From: Scleroderma bovista | Lineage: Eukaryota > Basidiomycota > Agaricomycetes > Boletales > Sclerodermataceae | Length of the DNA stretch: 64,000 bases | Direction of reading: 5' to 3' | Assembly (NCBI GenBank): GCA_037178675.1 | Contig: JAYMGJ010000761.1 | Location: 1-64,000, forward strand | Shown here: one piece after another, positions 26,601 to 38,092 of the stretch | Position numbering within the stretch: the first letter of the stretch is position 1 | Layout: every line of letters begins with the position of its first letter | Position numbers and translations under genes: made by a program | Notes under the pieces: generated by a model | The model's input: only the letters and a program-made list of their open reading frames with translations | Told to the model about the DNA's origin: nothing | Databases searched by the model: none

Positions 26601-28269
26601 CATGCATGCATGCACAAACCTTATCACAGCGACCTGAACCACCCACCATGCTGGTCATCTTCTGGACCACCACGGCATGCCATTACTTGTTGCGCACGAG
26701 CATACAACTTCTAGCGCCCTCCAAGCGGGATGACATTAAATCCAAACGGGCCTAGATAATACACACGCAAGTAGGATGCTCGCCACCTTATTGGACATTG
26801 GATATATTGGAGGAAGTACCAGTCAAAAGTCCGCAGGGTATGAAGACTCACAGGATAATAACACAGGCGCAGTTTGGTGGATCAAAACGCTCAACAATGA
26901 TCGCAGTATCAGGATGGGAAGGAAAAAAAAACTGATCACGGTGATAAGACCTCAGTCGTGATGGACGTTTGTCAGAGAACGCACAAAACGGTACATAAAG
27001 TTTCAATCAATATCAATAAATCACTGGTTGATTGTGGACCACCTGTTTGTGCCATCAATTGCGGAACCGAATGCGGGTCTTGTCTATTGAATTTTCTGCG
27101 CATAGGCGAACGAGTAGGAGCATCGCACTATCTCAATCGGGTTTCAGGCTGTACGCATCTTCGTTGAGCCTGGATGTAGATCGGCGAGCCTGGATAATCC
27201 ACATGTAGATCAGTTGGGCGTATAGACACCAACGATGAACAGTTGCGTTTCCAGGGTAAATTGATGCCTCGTGACAGGCTGTGAGCGGAGAAAATAACCT
27301 TGGTGTCCAGGGCTGGTGCTTGCGTGCTAACGGATAAGACCCACCATGTGTCGTCGTACTGCATTGAGCGCAGCACTGACTTCATTGTACTGGTGTCGCA
27401 AAACAGGATATACCCGGATATATTATCCGGTGTCGTATCGGTCGTCCGAACCATTGTGACTATGTCATCAACTGTCGAGCAACAATGTTTCAAAGTCAGC
27501 TGATGACGGGGACGTGGATAAGGCGGCCGGAACGGGGAAGACCACTGGAAGCCCACGAGGTGGTACTACTAATCTGCGTCAAAAAGGTTATGCAATATCT
27601 AGCACCATCGCAATAGGAAAATACTTACGTTTAAAATAATGGCAATGACAGACAACTGCGGATGGCAATGACTGTTAGGCGTGACCTACCAACGGAACGC
27701 CCAAGGTGCTCACACATGCATGAGCGCACTGCTCAGAACGGGTTTCTCTGGCGTCAACACTGCGGCAGGGCAAAGTACGATGATGAAAGGTGAAGTGATA
27801 CTCCCTGCTGCGGGTTGCAGGTGATTTTGAAACAGATACAATGATCCATATGACGCGGAAATGGCCAATGTTCTGCTGATATTTGACAGGATACATCCAG
27901 CATGTAACTCAACTTGACAAAGAACTAGAAAAATGAGTCATACACGCCTTTTCTCGTGCTGTTTGTATTGACCGCGTAGAATTGGAATTAAACTGAAAGA
28001 AAAGGCCAATTTTCTGCTCTTCTCGCGCTGCTTCAAGTTGTCGGAATATCTACACTTTCGGCTGTAATGGACACGTCCGCATGGGCTGGCATGCCAGGAT
28101 GAGGTTCAGGTGAGACAGTAAGTAACCCCCCTCTAAGGCAGCAAAGTGACCCCTCCGCTGACATCATACAGGATTAGATGCCTCTATTGGACAAGTCAGC
28201 TCCGTTACTGGTAATTCGACGGTGGCAAAGCCGATATGATCTCCTAGCTGCGGGACTGCCCTAGACCCA

Positions 28270-30388
28270 ATGGCTCCCATGTCGTTCAGACTTGCAGAGA
28301 TACCTGTGGAGGTCCTGCTCGACAATTTCCTACCTTTGCTGCCTGTTTCCGACTTGCTTAATCTTGGATCAACGAGTCGACTCTTCTACAATCTGTGCAA
28401 TGACGATACCTTTTGGAAACGCAAAATACAGGACGATTTCAATTTTCCGTGCGACGATACGGCGAGGAGTAGTGGATGGAAATTTATATACCGTGGTTTG
28501 AGCCATCCACGCACTTATGTCTGGGGGTGAGAGAGATTATGGTCTTCCGACGGTCATCTGGCGCACGCATACTTAATTATTCGTTCACATTGTAGAGAGG
28601 CGTCCAGAGGACGATTGGGCCTAGTGAATCTCCCAAAGAAAGCCGTTGGGGACGCTCCATGGCCCCTGCCACTTCGAATTGGCGTTCCTGGTGTGCGTAT
28701 CGTGAACTTATCTGCGGCGGGAATGTGTGTACATCTGCGTCCATTAGAACGACTGAGTTGAACCTACCCACTCAGGTCATTCTTTGCCATGGATTCTAAG
28801 GGGAATCTGTATGCTTGGGGTATGCTGTTTGGTCTAGCATATTCCATCCAGCCCTTTTTGGCTGACATACTAGTTAGGCACTTTAGACGGGACAGCGTTC
28901 GCCCCTCCAAATAAAGGATATTCTGCACCGGGAAAAGCGGCTAATATCCCGATGCGACTAGACCTTCCAGTTGCGATGCGGAGCATAAGGTAACATGTTA
29001 CTCATTTTGTGCACAATTAATGTGACTGATTTCGTCCGCAGCTGTGGCAGGCTACATGCAACGACCCTGGACGAGAACCTACATGTCTGGATATTCTTGA
29101 GCTTTGGGCGACCATTCAAGTTAATCACATCTTTCCTTGATGCAAGTTCTGCCAGTGCATCACCCTATCAGGTTTTGTCCGGATGGAGCTTCTCCGCCGT
29201 GTTGACAAAGACAGGGGATGTTTACGTTTGGTTTCCGTGGGGCGAACAAATGGCACGGGAGATCTCCGAGCACAACAGTACCATGGATGAAGAAGGTCGG
29301 GATGTCCGTGAATCGGAAAAGGGTGTTATTTCCTGCGTGACTTGGGAGCTCGAACACGATCCACATAAACTGCCTAGCCTCCCTTTACTGCCGTCACTAA
29401 CTCCTGGCCCACATGTAAAGGATACTCATCTGATTAAAATCGCAGCACTGGAGCATCATATCGTCGGACTGACTAACTATGGACACGTTCTCAAGATCCA
29501 TCTCCAAGAAGGCGATTTATCGAGGCCATTGACATGGGAATATGCAAGTCTCATCGCAATCTGTTCGTAGTTAGCTTCTGATCATCTATGTAGCTTCCTT
29601 TGTTTTCTGAACCTAGCAAGATCAAGCAGCATGTGACATCTGTTGTTCCGTTGCTGCAGTTCCCAAATGATATTCGGATAACACACGTGGGCCACATCTG
29701 TGTACATCCCGTACTCCCGAGCTTACTCGCTTTACAGATTTCCGCACAATATAGAACTTTTGTTGCATATTCCACCGGATCCAGCTCTGTGGTACTCAAG
29801 GGAACAGACGAAACTCCCGTAGAAGTTCGCCCTGAAATTGTCCCTGAATTGCAAAACCGCAATATCATTTCTCTTGTGATTGGAGACTATCACTATGGCG
29901 CGCTTACATCCACAGGAAAACTGTTGACGTGGGGAGATTTTTCTCGTGGTGCGCTCGGTCTTGGAGACCCTACGGCCATTGAAGCCGGTCAACCGGGTGG
30001 TTATCCTACCGATCGTCAGAGACAGGCCGCTTCGGCCCACGGCGGGCCGTACCCTCCAAGGCTGACGGAGCCTACCGAGGTCAGGTTCGACCACCATGAG
30101 AAAAGGAGAAGGAGAAGGTTTTGTTTTGCAGCTACGGCAGCGGGATGGCACACAGGTGCACTGGCCATTGACCTCGAGGTATTGTATCCATATTTCATGG
30201 CATGTTGAGCCCAGTCTCAACGTCTTCGTTTGCATCAGCCCGACCAGGAGGACGAGGACGAAGACCCCCAGTTACAGATGCCAGGAAGTTTTCAGCCGGA
30301 ACCTCCACAATATAGACCAGCACACCTGTCAATATTCCGAGTTGGATTTGCAGGTAGAGGCCGAGGTCTGGGTGGAAGGGGGCTTTGA
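28270..30388 (+). CDS. F-box protein with RCC1-type repeats (SCF-associated factor-like)
   Basis: The start at 28270 (MAPMSF) leads directly into an F-box (RLAEIPVEVLLDNFLPLL, LLNLGSTSRLFYNLCNDDTFW). The first exon ends at 28526 with a GT donor, and the next exon resumes in phase as GEASRGRLG. RCC1/BLIP-II-like propeller blades follow, marked by SFFAMDSKGNLYAWG, SCGRLHATTLDENLHVW, SGWSFSAVLTKTGDVYVW, EHHIVGLTNYGHVL, GDYHYGALTSTGKLLTWGD with RGALGLGDP, and FCFAATAAGWHTGALAIDL. The last exon has an acidic stretch (DQEDEDEDP) and a Gly/Arg tail (GRGRGLGGRGL) before TGA at 30386-30388. F-box plus propeller indicates a substrate receptor of an SCF ubiquitin ligase; the substrate is unknown. At least five introns are needed. 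Confidence 0.88.
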
Positions 30389-30721
30389 GGAAAACTGGCT
30401 GCTGCTAGTGATCGGGGGCAGTGTATGAATAGGCTGGGAAGCACGATTCTTGGATAGTGGAGTATACACATATGCACTATTTTCTCTCCTTCAGAATTGA
30501 CTGTTAATACTGAGTATGGATCGTTAGTGTTCCCTCGGGGAGGGTTGGTGGGCCACGGAGGCCTGCGCTAGCCAATCCCTTACTAGTCAGGTTAGCAGTA
30601 ATGTACAACACCTGTGAGCATGAATTCACTCTGACCGGCGCGATTAGTATAATGCCAATAAAAAGGCAGAAGCTCATAATGTACTTCAATCAACCACTCT
30701 GCCACGAGGAAGAAAAACTTT
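30389..30721. other. Intergenic
   Basis: 3' flank of the F-box/RCC1 gene up to the tRNA. No gene seen. Confidence 0.5.
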
Positions 30722-30802
30722 GGGCCTGGCCGGGAATTGAACCCGGGACCTCCTCCATTTGGAACACCCTAAGAAGGAATCATACTACTAGACCACCAGG
30801 CC
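30722..30802 (-). tRNA. tRNA-Pro(AGG), with short intron
   Basis: Second copy of the tRNA at 3909-3988, with the same acceptor, anticodon and T arms and anticodon AGG at 30768-30770. It differs in one D-loop base and in the intron, which is one base longer (TGTTCCAAA). Mature tRNAs from the two genes would be almost identical. Confidence 0.93.
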
Positions 30803-32583
30803 GTCGGGAGTGGCGTCCACTGGCTTAACAAGTGAGCAAGACACCCAGTTAAGGCATCGAGCACCCATGTTTGTTTTGGAACCTTGTGCCGCAAATCGCT
30901 CCCATTGTCATTGGCTGCCGGGAGCGTCGTTCGATTCATGTAACGAATGACAATTGACCCAACGCCTCGGACTTTTCACATTTTTTAGTTCGAGTTCCCC
31001 TTTTAGACAGTCGTTTATTCGCAGATTCGTGTATTTATGCAAGGACGTAGATACTGGATGTATTCTCCCCAGTCGCCCCACCACATAGATTGCCTTAGCC
31101 AGTTAACCTTCCTGAATGGCCGAGATCCCCTTCACCACTACAGGAGATGCATTTCTTGAAGAAATTGTCAATCCTGAGAAGTTACGGGTTCTCAATCGCC
31201 AATGATCTCAGCTACGGGTAGGTTTTTCATTATTCGATTTAGAAAGACATAGAGGTCAGTGAAGGCGTGGGGGCTTTCGTGACCGGAATTAATGATGCGT
31301 AGGTAACGAGTACTAGTAAAGCAACAGAGGCTTTCCCATGCATCTGTTGTATGCCTTTGGACTACCAGAGCCGCGACAAGGTGAATGGCGAATCCAAGAC
31401 GGTCACTCTGTATGTATTGATACTTCCATCTGCGAAGTTGGCCTGGTCGGCGTCGGCGTGACTGCCAGCCGAGTCAAGGAGGTCAATATCTGGTCAAAAT
31501 TCGTCGGGATTCTTTCTCTTTTTTTTGTTGTTCTGGAACAGATTATACACATACAAGTGCCAGAGTTACATGAAAGAGGCCTTAGTTCAACCAGCATATG
31601 GACAATGCATTGGTGAGCATCAGCAAAAGAATATTGGAAACCAGTTTCCAATGCTTTGTGGACATTTGTCTTCCAATATTCTTTTGCCATTTTCCCCATG
31701 CTGGTCGAGATGATCCATTTCCTGGCTGATACTTAGTAAGGGCAGCACATCCAGTTGGGTCCTAGGTACCAAAGGGCCGGAGTATATCCACATAGACTTG
31801 ATAAGAACTGAGTACAGAGGTCAAGATAGGTCAAAACCCAGCAACCCAGAGGAAATGATAGTATATCTTGTGACGCCTCGTCAAAAGGATAGTAATCACT
31901 GTCAAATGCGATAAGACCCTCGGCGAGAATGCTGTAAAAATTGGAGTGGCCGATGAGATAAGACCGCCTGTAGGGCAAGTTATTATGGGAATGGCAGCCG
32001 GCTGAAGAATGTCAACTCTTGCGGAGACAAAGGATGAATATCAATGCATAAGTGTTTTGTTTGCCATAGTATAAATCGATACATTCATTAGAACCGCGAA
32101 TATTAAACAAATATAACTCAGCCCGAGTTACAAACAAGCTAAGAGTGTTACGCTCTCTTTGCCTGTAGGGCTCTCGGTTGATCCATCACCTTTTTGAATC
32201 GTGAGACATGTTTCACCGACTGATAGAAAAAATAACTTGAAAGGAATCTTAAACGGTGACGAGTGTGGATTCGTTTGTGTGGCGCTTGTTGCGAAACCGT
32301 GCCATAACGCGATGGACAAGTTTAGCGCTGCGTATCAAACTGGCCTCAGGGAAAGGTTGAGACGATCGGCAGGTGCTTGGCGGGCTGGAATATCCATGGG
32401 CCCGGTAGACAACAAGAGAGTCGGAGCTGCCTGCAAGAAACTGGGGAGCATACTAAATGGAACATCTGTGAACAGTGAGTCGAGGAGAAGAGCAAAGAAC
32501 GAACAAGTGGGTTGTATATATAAGCTTGCCGACGGCGGTAAGCTGGAACTCGCTGCAGTTGATCATCGTCAACTTCGACACTC
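30803..32583. other. 1.8-kb intergenic region
   Basis: No supported gene. Short ORFs at 31338-31616 (+) and 31403-31699 (-) are mutual shadows. It contains the strong inverted repeat at 31623-31687. The minus-strand reading at 32346-32606 contains a KRKSVEVDDDQL-like nuclear-signal motif and could be a 3' exon of the gene that follows, in another frame. Confidence 0.4.
31623..31687. repeat. 17-bp perfect inverted repeat (hairpin)
   Basis: Arms GCAAAAGAATATTGGAA (31623-31639) and its exact reverse complement (31671-31687) enclose a 31-nt loop. The left arm overlaps a second palindrome, GGAAACCAGTTTCC. No target-site duplication or coding link was found. Confidence 0.9.
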
Positions 32584-33618
32584 TTACGCTTCCGGGACTG
32601 TGTCAACAGCTGCTGTGAGGGTGGGAGCAGAAAAGAGTTCGATACCCACGTTCATAGTGTTTGGGTACATCGGCGCCTTGCCCTTCTTAATATATTGTTT
32701 GTGAGCCTTTTCCTCCCTGCGAACAAAGGCAAAGAAGTCCGCATAACTTGACCCTTTATCACTTGAAAGGAAGCAGTCTTGGGCACTTGGGTTGAGTGGA
32801 TATCTAGGAATGCTTTCTTGAGAGGTCGTCCTGACCAAAGCGTCTGAGGAGTCGACATCTTTGGTCCCTTCCTGCATATCTTCGTACTGTACCAACTTCT
32901 TACCCTTTTCGTCTGGGCCAGAGCTTGGTCTGGAGTAATTAACAACAGTATGGGTGAAGAAACATTCGCCGTCCAACATTACGGGAAAAAGAGTGTATGT
33001 CCCTCCAGATCTCTTGGGAGCATGTTCTGAAGCGGGTTGTAGCGTGTAAATAAAACGGGGTTCAGTTGGAGATGTGGCAGAGCTTGGTGATGAGTTGGAG
33101 ACAAGGACATGGCAATCAGTGGCGACAGTATAATCAACCTTGGTTATAGGATTAGTCTGACAGAAAGCAAACGATAATGCACCGACCTGTGGGGTAGATG
33201 TGGAAGGCCATTGACAGTGAACCACGGATAAACTGCCAGTGCTAAGCTGCTTAATTTGAGGGATGGTCAATTGTTTTGGTGAGCCACCCTGACCATCCAA
33301 GAAGGATAGGTGACTCGGTGACAATGCTAGAGAGAGCGAGGGATTATAGATGCATTCTGGACTCCAGAGAGTTATTTGCATAGCGGAATCCTCCCGCTCT
33401 AAAAATGCTTTGGTCCCGGCTGATAGTGAACATGAGGGAGAGGGGCTGAGTTCATCCTGTGGAATAGCCCAATGTGGACTGCGAGACGTTTGCGGGGACC
33501 AGATACGACGCAGAGCGGGTTGCCGAACGCGATTCTTCTTCGACTTCACGACACCCAGCCTCGGCAAGGTAAGCCTCACTCGGTTGTTATGAGTCGACTG
33601 AAATAACCGAGAAGGCAT
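32584..33618 (-). CDS. Hypothetical protein, no recognised family
   Basis: Uninterrupted ORF of 344 codons, long for this intron-rich region. The N-terminus is basic (HNNRVRLTLPRLGVVKSKKN). The middle contains short beta-like segments (LSLALSPSHLSFLD, RFIYTLQPASEHA, GGTYTLFPVMLDGECFF). The C-terminal part is hydrophilic, with SYADFFAFVRREEKAHK and an IKKGKAP basic patch. No membrane segment or signal peptide. The reading frame ends just inside another open frame rich in basic residues (RKRKSVEVDD), so a 3'-terminal intron or a slightly different end is possible. The function is not known to me. Confidence 0.6.
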   Translation of the reverse strand: MPSRLFQSTHNNRVRLTLPRLGVVKSKKNRVRQPALRRIWSPQTSRSPHWAIPQDELSPSPSCSLSAGTKAFLEREDSAMQITLWSPECIYNPSLSLALSPSHLSFLDGQGGSPKQLTIPQIKQLSTGSLSVVHCQWPSTSTPQVGALSFAFCQTNPITKVDYTVATDCHVLVSNSSPSSATSPTEPRFIYTLQPASEHAPKRSGGTYTLFPVMLDGECFFTHTVVNYSRPSSGPDEKGKKLVQYEDMQEGTKDVDSSDALVRTTSQESIPRYPLNPSAQDCFLSSDKGSSYADFFAFVRREEKAHKQYIKKGKAPMYPNTMNVGIELFSAPTLTAAVDTVPEA

Positions 33619-34787
33619 TCCGACGCTGGAAGTAAAGGTTAGTGAAAGATATCACATACCCCAAATCCTCTACTTGAGGGGTAAGCCCCTGGCGAGAAGG
33701 AGCACGAATAAGGAGGCACTAAAAATGACTAGGTTCACCCCACAAAGGACTTGCATGTGGCCAAAGAATAGCATTTGTTGTGCGGAACCACCGTTGCAGA
33801 TAGAGGCCGTTGGTCATTGATTGAGCTCCCGAGTACGGTGATATCCGCCAGGGTCACCGCACATATGATGGCGGTACTAAGCGGTACTGGCAGTAGCTCG
33901 CCCATGCAGACAAGAGGGTGAACACCTTTGCAATTGGATGGCGTGCATTGAATCAACGAACAATATTTACAACCTCGTCAGCGGCCCCGAAACGATTTGA
34001 GGACCTTTGAGGACGGTTCCCGGAACTCTCACGCTGGCCCGTCGGTCACCTCTGCGGCAAAGTTGCATACGACCGAATTCGTTGCTCTCGTTCGTCCATC
34101 CGCCATACAAACACATCAAGATCACGGCGTCGACCTCCGAGACTGGAGGCTGAAGCCATCTGTGACAGCAGTGTTTGCCGTGCATCTTCCAGGCTGTCCA
34201 GTGTTCGGTGGGTGTCTTCCAACAGCACCCTGCCGCTCACGCCATCATCAACATAGTCTTACCACTGCTTGATCCTACTGAACTCATTTATACCCCGGTA
34301 GGACCCTCTTTCAAACTCGACATCCCCCCCATCATTTCGTTCAAGTGGTCGTACGAGAGAATTCAAAGGGTTCGTATGGCATTCACACCTTTTGTCTGCA
34401 CCTCACCCGGAATACTTTTGTATGACGGGCCAACGGACTCCACAATTTTTCTCAGAAGACTTGAAACAGCTGGCTCACCATGTCCTTCTAACAGCCTCCA
34501 TCATATTTGACGTCCTTTTCTAGTACACGCAGTAAGTCACCCTCCAGTCTAATCTTGGCACGATGATATTCCGTTATTCTATTTGCACGTCAGTCCGACC
34601 TACATGTGTAGGAGAGACGATATGTTTCGCCATTAATCTGACCATCCCACTTCTTACTTTTGGACTCAAGGCTGATGTTTATTTTAGTAAACAGATTTCC
34701 GCGGAGTGTATAAGGTTTACTTACGGTCTCCGAATCTGACTGAGCATCACAACTCGTTCTACTTCCCTTGTTTAGTCGATTCCACCC
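33619..34787. other. Intergenic / possible small minus-strand gene
   Basis: No firm gene. On the minus strand 34046-34240 encodes a coiled-coil-like piece (LEDTHRTLDSLEDARQTLLS). It could be joined upstream through a short GT-AG gap near 34230-34265, suggesting a small helical protein. This is weak because the plus strand is open across much of the same stretch. The right end should hold the ELMO gene promoter. Confidence 0.3.
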
Positions 34788-37683
34788 ATGGCAGCTGCCA
34801 ACAATACATCGACAAGTGGTTCTCGCACCACATCTCCCTTGGCCACCAATGGCGTTCGGTCGAAGTCGACGACGGGGCTTATACCTACTAACCATGTTAC
34901 AACAAGAGAGGGCACAACTGTGCGCGCTCGGATTGATCCAACCCTCACCGTCGAGGATGTTGTACGCCAACTATGTGTCAACCTCAAAGTTACAGAACCC
35001 TCGACCAATTTTGCTTTAAGAGATCGTGACACGGAAGAGCTTTTAACCAATGAAAACCTCCGCAAGAAAATAAAAAATAAAGCTCATTTAAAGTTAGTAC
35101 CATTGCCCAACAGTGGATCTGTGCACTAACGATGTTGTCACCAAGGCTTGTCAATTCTTCGGCTATCGAAGCGGCGAACATTGTCCAAAAGCTGAGCTTA
35201 CGTGATGACAAGACATTGAGATTGTCTTTATTTTCTTTGCAGAAATTCATCCGGGTGCGTAGCTTTTGGCGACTACTTGTGTAAACGGCCTTAAATTTGT
35301 TTGTAGGAAGAGAAGTTTGCGCAAGAGTTTTTGAACCGGGATGGTCTCCGAGAGTTAGTCGATGTAATTAACACCGCACATGGGAACACTCTTGCTGTGC
35401 GTAGTGTCTGACGGTCCATTACGAGTACTGAATGATCTTCTCAGTATGCGCTTACCGCAATGCAAAATCTTATGGATCTTGACTACGGCTGGTCCACGCT
35501 GGATGACAGCTTTATTTTCAAAGTTGTCCAGATATTATCATCACCCCAATCTCTTATCAACGTCTGCAGGCCTGCCACTGCGATTTTGAAGAGGCTTGTA
35601 GAAGCTGACCCGATGAATGCTCCCGGTCCACTCATTGCAAGTTCAAGTCGAAGTTCGCCCATGGCTCCCCCGGGCTCAGTGTATAGATACGGATTCCTGA
35701 GCGTGTATGAGCAAATGCGGCTGCACAAAGGATCGTTAGATACAGTTGTTAGCCGCTTGGGAAGTGCCGATACCGCTATGGCACAACACAGGTATGTACT
35801 TCATGTGACATACAGCTGCCCATGCGCCGGAGATGACATTGTATCACGCAGCATAATGCTCATCAATTCATTATTGTCTCATGTCCATGATACCCGCTGG
35901 GATGAATTCATTACCGACCTCGAGCGGTTGAACGTTCGGAAAGCCGTCATAGTATGCCATCCTCTGGATATCACCGGAAATTGTCCTCATTGAGCTTTAT
36001 CTTGCAGCGACTGATGTCTTCGCATGTTGTTGACGATCTTACTTCCTGCGTTCTCGATTTCCAAGCAAGCATTGTTCGCGTAATTTACAGGAAAAAAACC
36101 ACCCTTGTAGAGCCTGAAGTAGAGCTCCCTCATGAAGCCGCCCTTCAATTTATCTGGGAAAGTAGCAAAGTCCAGCAAGAGTTTGATGCAGACGGGCAAA
36201 TCTTGAAATGGCGAAAAATCGGTTTCACCAGTGAAAGTATTATGGAAGAATTTCAGGAAGTCGGAGTCCTAGGCCTCGACTGCCTGGTGCACTTCGTACA
36301 AGACGATCCAGAGTTCTTTTCCAAGGTATTGACACCACCCGATTCTTGTGAATTATACTTGATTTGCCGTCGTAGGTCGTTTTGGAGCAGCTTAGTCGGC
36401 CTGAGGAACGTCGATGTCCCATAGCCAAGGCATCGAGTGAAATTGTGGAGCTACTAGCCCAACACTGGGTAATCTTCGCTCCAGCCTGTGCGTACACATA
36501 CTTTCTGGTGTACATTCTGGTGCCTTCATTTTAATCCATCTTAGACTCTACCTCGGGGACCTTTCAACCCTTCTTCCTGAACTTTTACAAGGTTCATGAT
36601 TTGGCTTTGCATTTCTTTTTGCGTATGTGGAATGAGAGTGGTTCAGCTGCCGATGATTTTGGCCGGATAGCTGCCCTGACCAGAAGCCAGTATGTGCAGG
36701 TCTCTCCACATCAACCGATCGCTGAATATCATGATCCAAGGATTAAAGTTGCACTACAACGGGAAAGCGTCAAGCCATGGCATGAAGTCGAGCGCGATTT
36801 TCTTGAATGCGAATATCGTGCAGTCAGGGACAGGCAAATGCAGGAGCTTGAAGCAGAAGACGATCTTCTGAGCAAAGTCCCAGTACGGTATGTACTTGGT
36901 GGCTGTTTGCTTTAGCGTCATCTTAGTTTTTGTGCGCGTTTCTCAGGAATCTCAAGGAGAAACTGACCCGGGAGTCTGCCGAGTTCGTTCGCCAACAAAG
37001 GATACATTGCCTACTTCAGGGCGCATGGTTCTTAAATGGCGTCCCAACCTTGCACACTGGGCCTACTCGACGGCCTAATGGGCAGTGGCGATTTATGCGT
37101 CTTGTGAGCTTCCATTTGGCTCGGCCTCTCTGCTCACCGCTCACCACTGCATCTGCCCAGGACAACGGCCTCAAATATCTTCATTATGTCGACACTTCTG
37201 CCAAGTTCGACATCCGAAATGGTTTGGAAGACCTTCCTGAGCGCATTGAGATTGCGTCTGTTAGTCAAATCTCCACCGGTACCTGTGCGCCACCTCCAAA
37301 CGTCGTCCGCGACCATCCAGATTTACCTGCGGCGGTCACACCCTCACCGTTGTCGTTCTCACTCCTGAGCGCTAATGGAGAATCACTGGCCGATCAGCTC
37401 GCCAATGACCAGTCCAGGTGGGCCGATTGGACAGATGGTTTGAATATGCTTAGACGGGACAGCGGCCACGTTACATCCGAGGAAACAGCGGGATACATCA
37501 AAGCGCTTACTGAAATTGGCCTCAAAATCAAACTCTTAGGTACGTCCGTCCCCACTCTCGCCTCCTACTGGCACTGAGTCATGCATTCCAGACCTTTCTG
37601 GCGAAAAGGTTGATATACCCAGCGGACTGGTAGGCGGACCGCCACCCACCAATACGGACTTTTTCTTCTCAGACCTGCTATGA
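34788..37683 (+). CDS. ELMO/CED-12 domain protein
   Basis: Engulfment-and-motility family protein; in animals ELMO partners DOCK exchange factors to activate Rac. Exons run from 34788 (MAAANNTSTSGSRTT, Ser/Thr-rich leader) through a ubiquitin-like or armadillo-type N-terminal part (LCVNLKVTEPSTNFALRDRD, FIREEKFAQEFLNRDGLREL, LTAMQNLMDLDYGWSTLD). The ELMO domain follows (about 36000-36600; VGVLGLDCLVHFVQDDPEFF, LALHFFLRMWNESGSAADDF). A C-terminal PH-like region comes next (FVRQQRIHCLLQGAWFLNG, KYLHYVDTSAKFD), with a final segment (KLLDLSGEKVDIPSGLVGG) ending at TGA 37681-37683. About ten short introns are needed. Domain order matches ELMO1-type proteins; that fungal partners exist is inference. 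Confidence 0.88.
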
Positions 37684-38092
37684 CGGTCTTACGGTGACCT
37701 GTAATGATCTTTGTTTAACTCTTAACTGTAGCTGGCTATCATGTGATACCAAGATGCGCGATGTGGAATAGGTGAAAATAGAGATGTAAACCATCCTCTA
37801 CTAGTTAGTCATCGATATGGCTACTGTCATGTAGAATAAGAAAGGGTCAGCAGGAGTTAGGATGCAGTTGATGCAGTTGTACGTAGGTGATGTACATGCA
37901 GCAGTTGAGGCAGATGATGCAGGAGTCAACAAGTACAGAACATGGCCGATGCTGGATATAAAAAAGCGATCGAAATAAAATGCATGAGGATTTACGGGGG
38001 TTGAACCCAAATTATCGTAAAATGAGTGTCGTGGTGAGTTGGATCATAGCGTATCGGCCAGTGACGATCGTGAACGTGGTCGTTCGGAGAGG
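37684..38092. other. Convergent 3' intergenic space
   Basis: 409 bp between the converging ELMO (+) and MTHFR (-) genes. No gene seen; a short ATGCAGTTG-like direct repeat lies near 37862-37880. Confidence 0.5.

Larger units (their letters stand above)
21796..28269. other. 6.5-kb gene-poor region
   Basis: No gene is supported. It starts with the C2H2 gene 3' UTR (pyrimidine-rich to about 22200). Weak ORF pieces with no recognised family lie at 24654-24878 (-), 25639-25878 (+), 25968-26402 (-), 26482-26673 (-) and 27128-27556 (-). The last contains ISGYILFCDTSTMKSVLR and DLHVDYPGSPIYIQAQ and is the most protein-like. Simple repeats occur near 22387 and 23621. Old decayed genes, long non-coding RNAs or regulatory sequence for the flanking genes are all possible. 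Confidence 0.4.
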
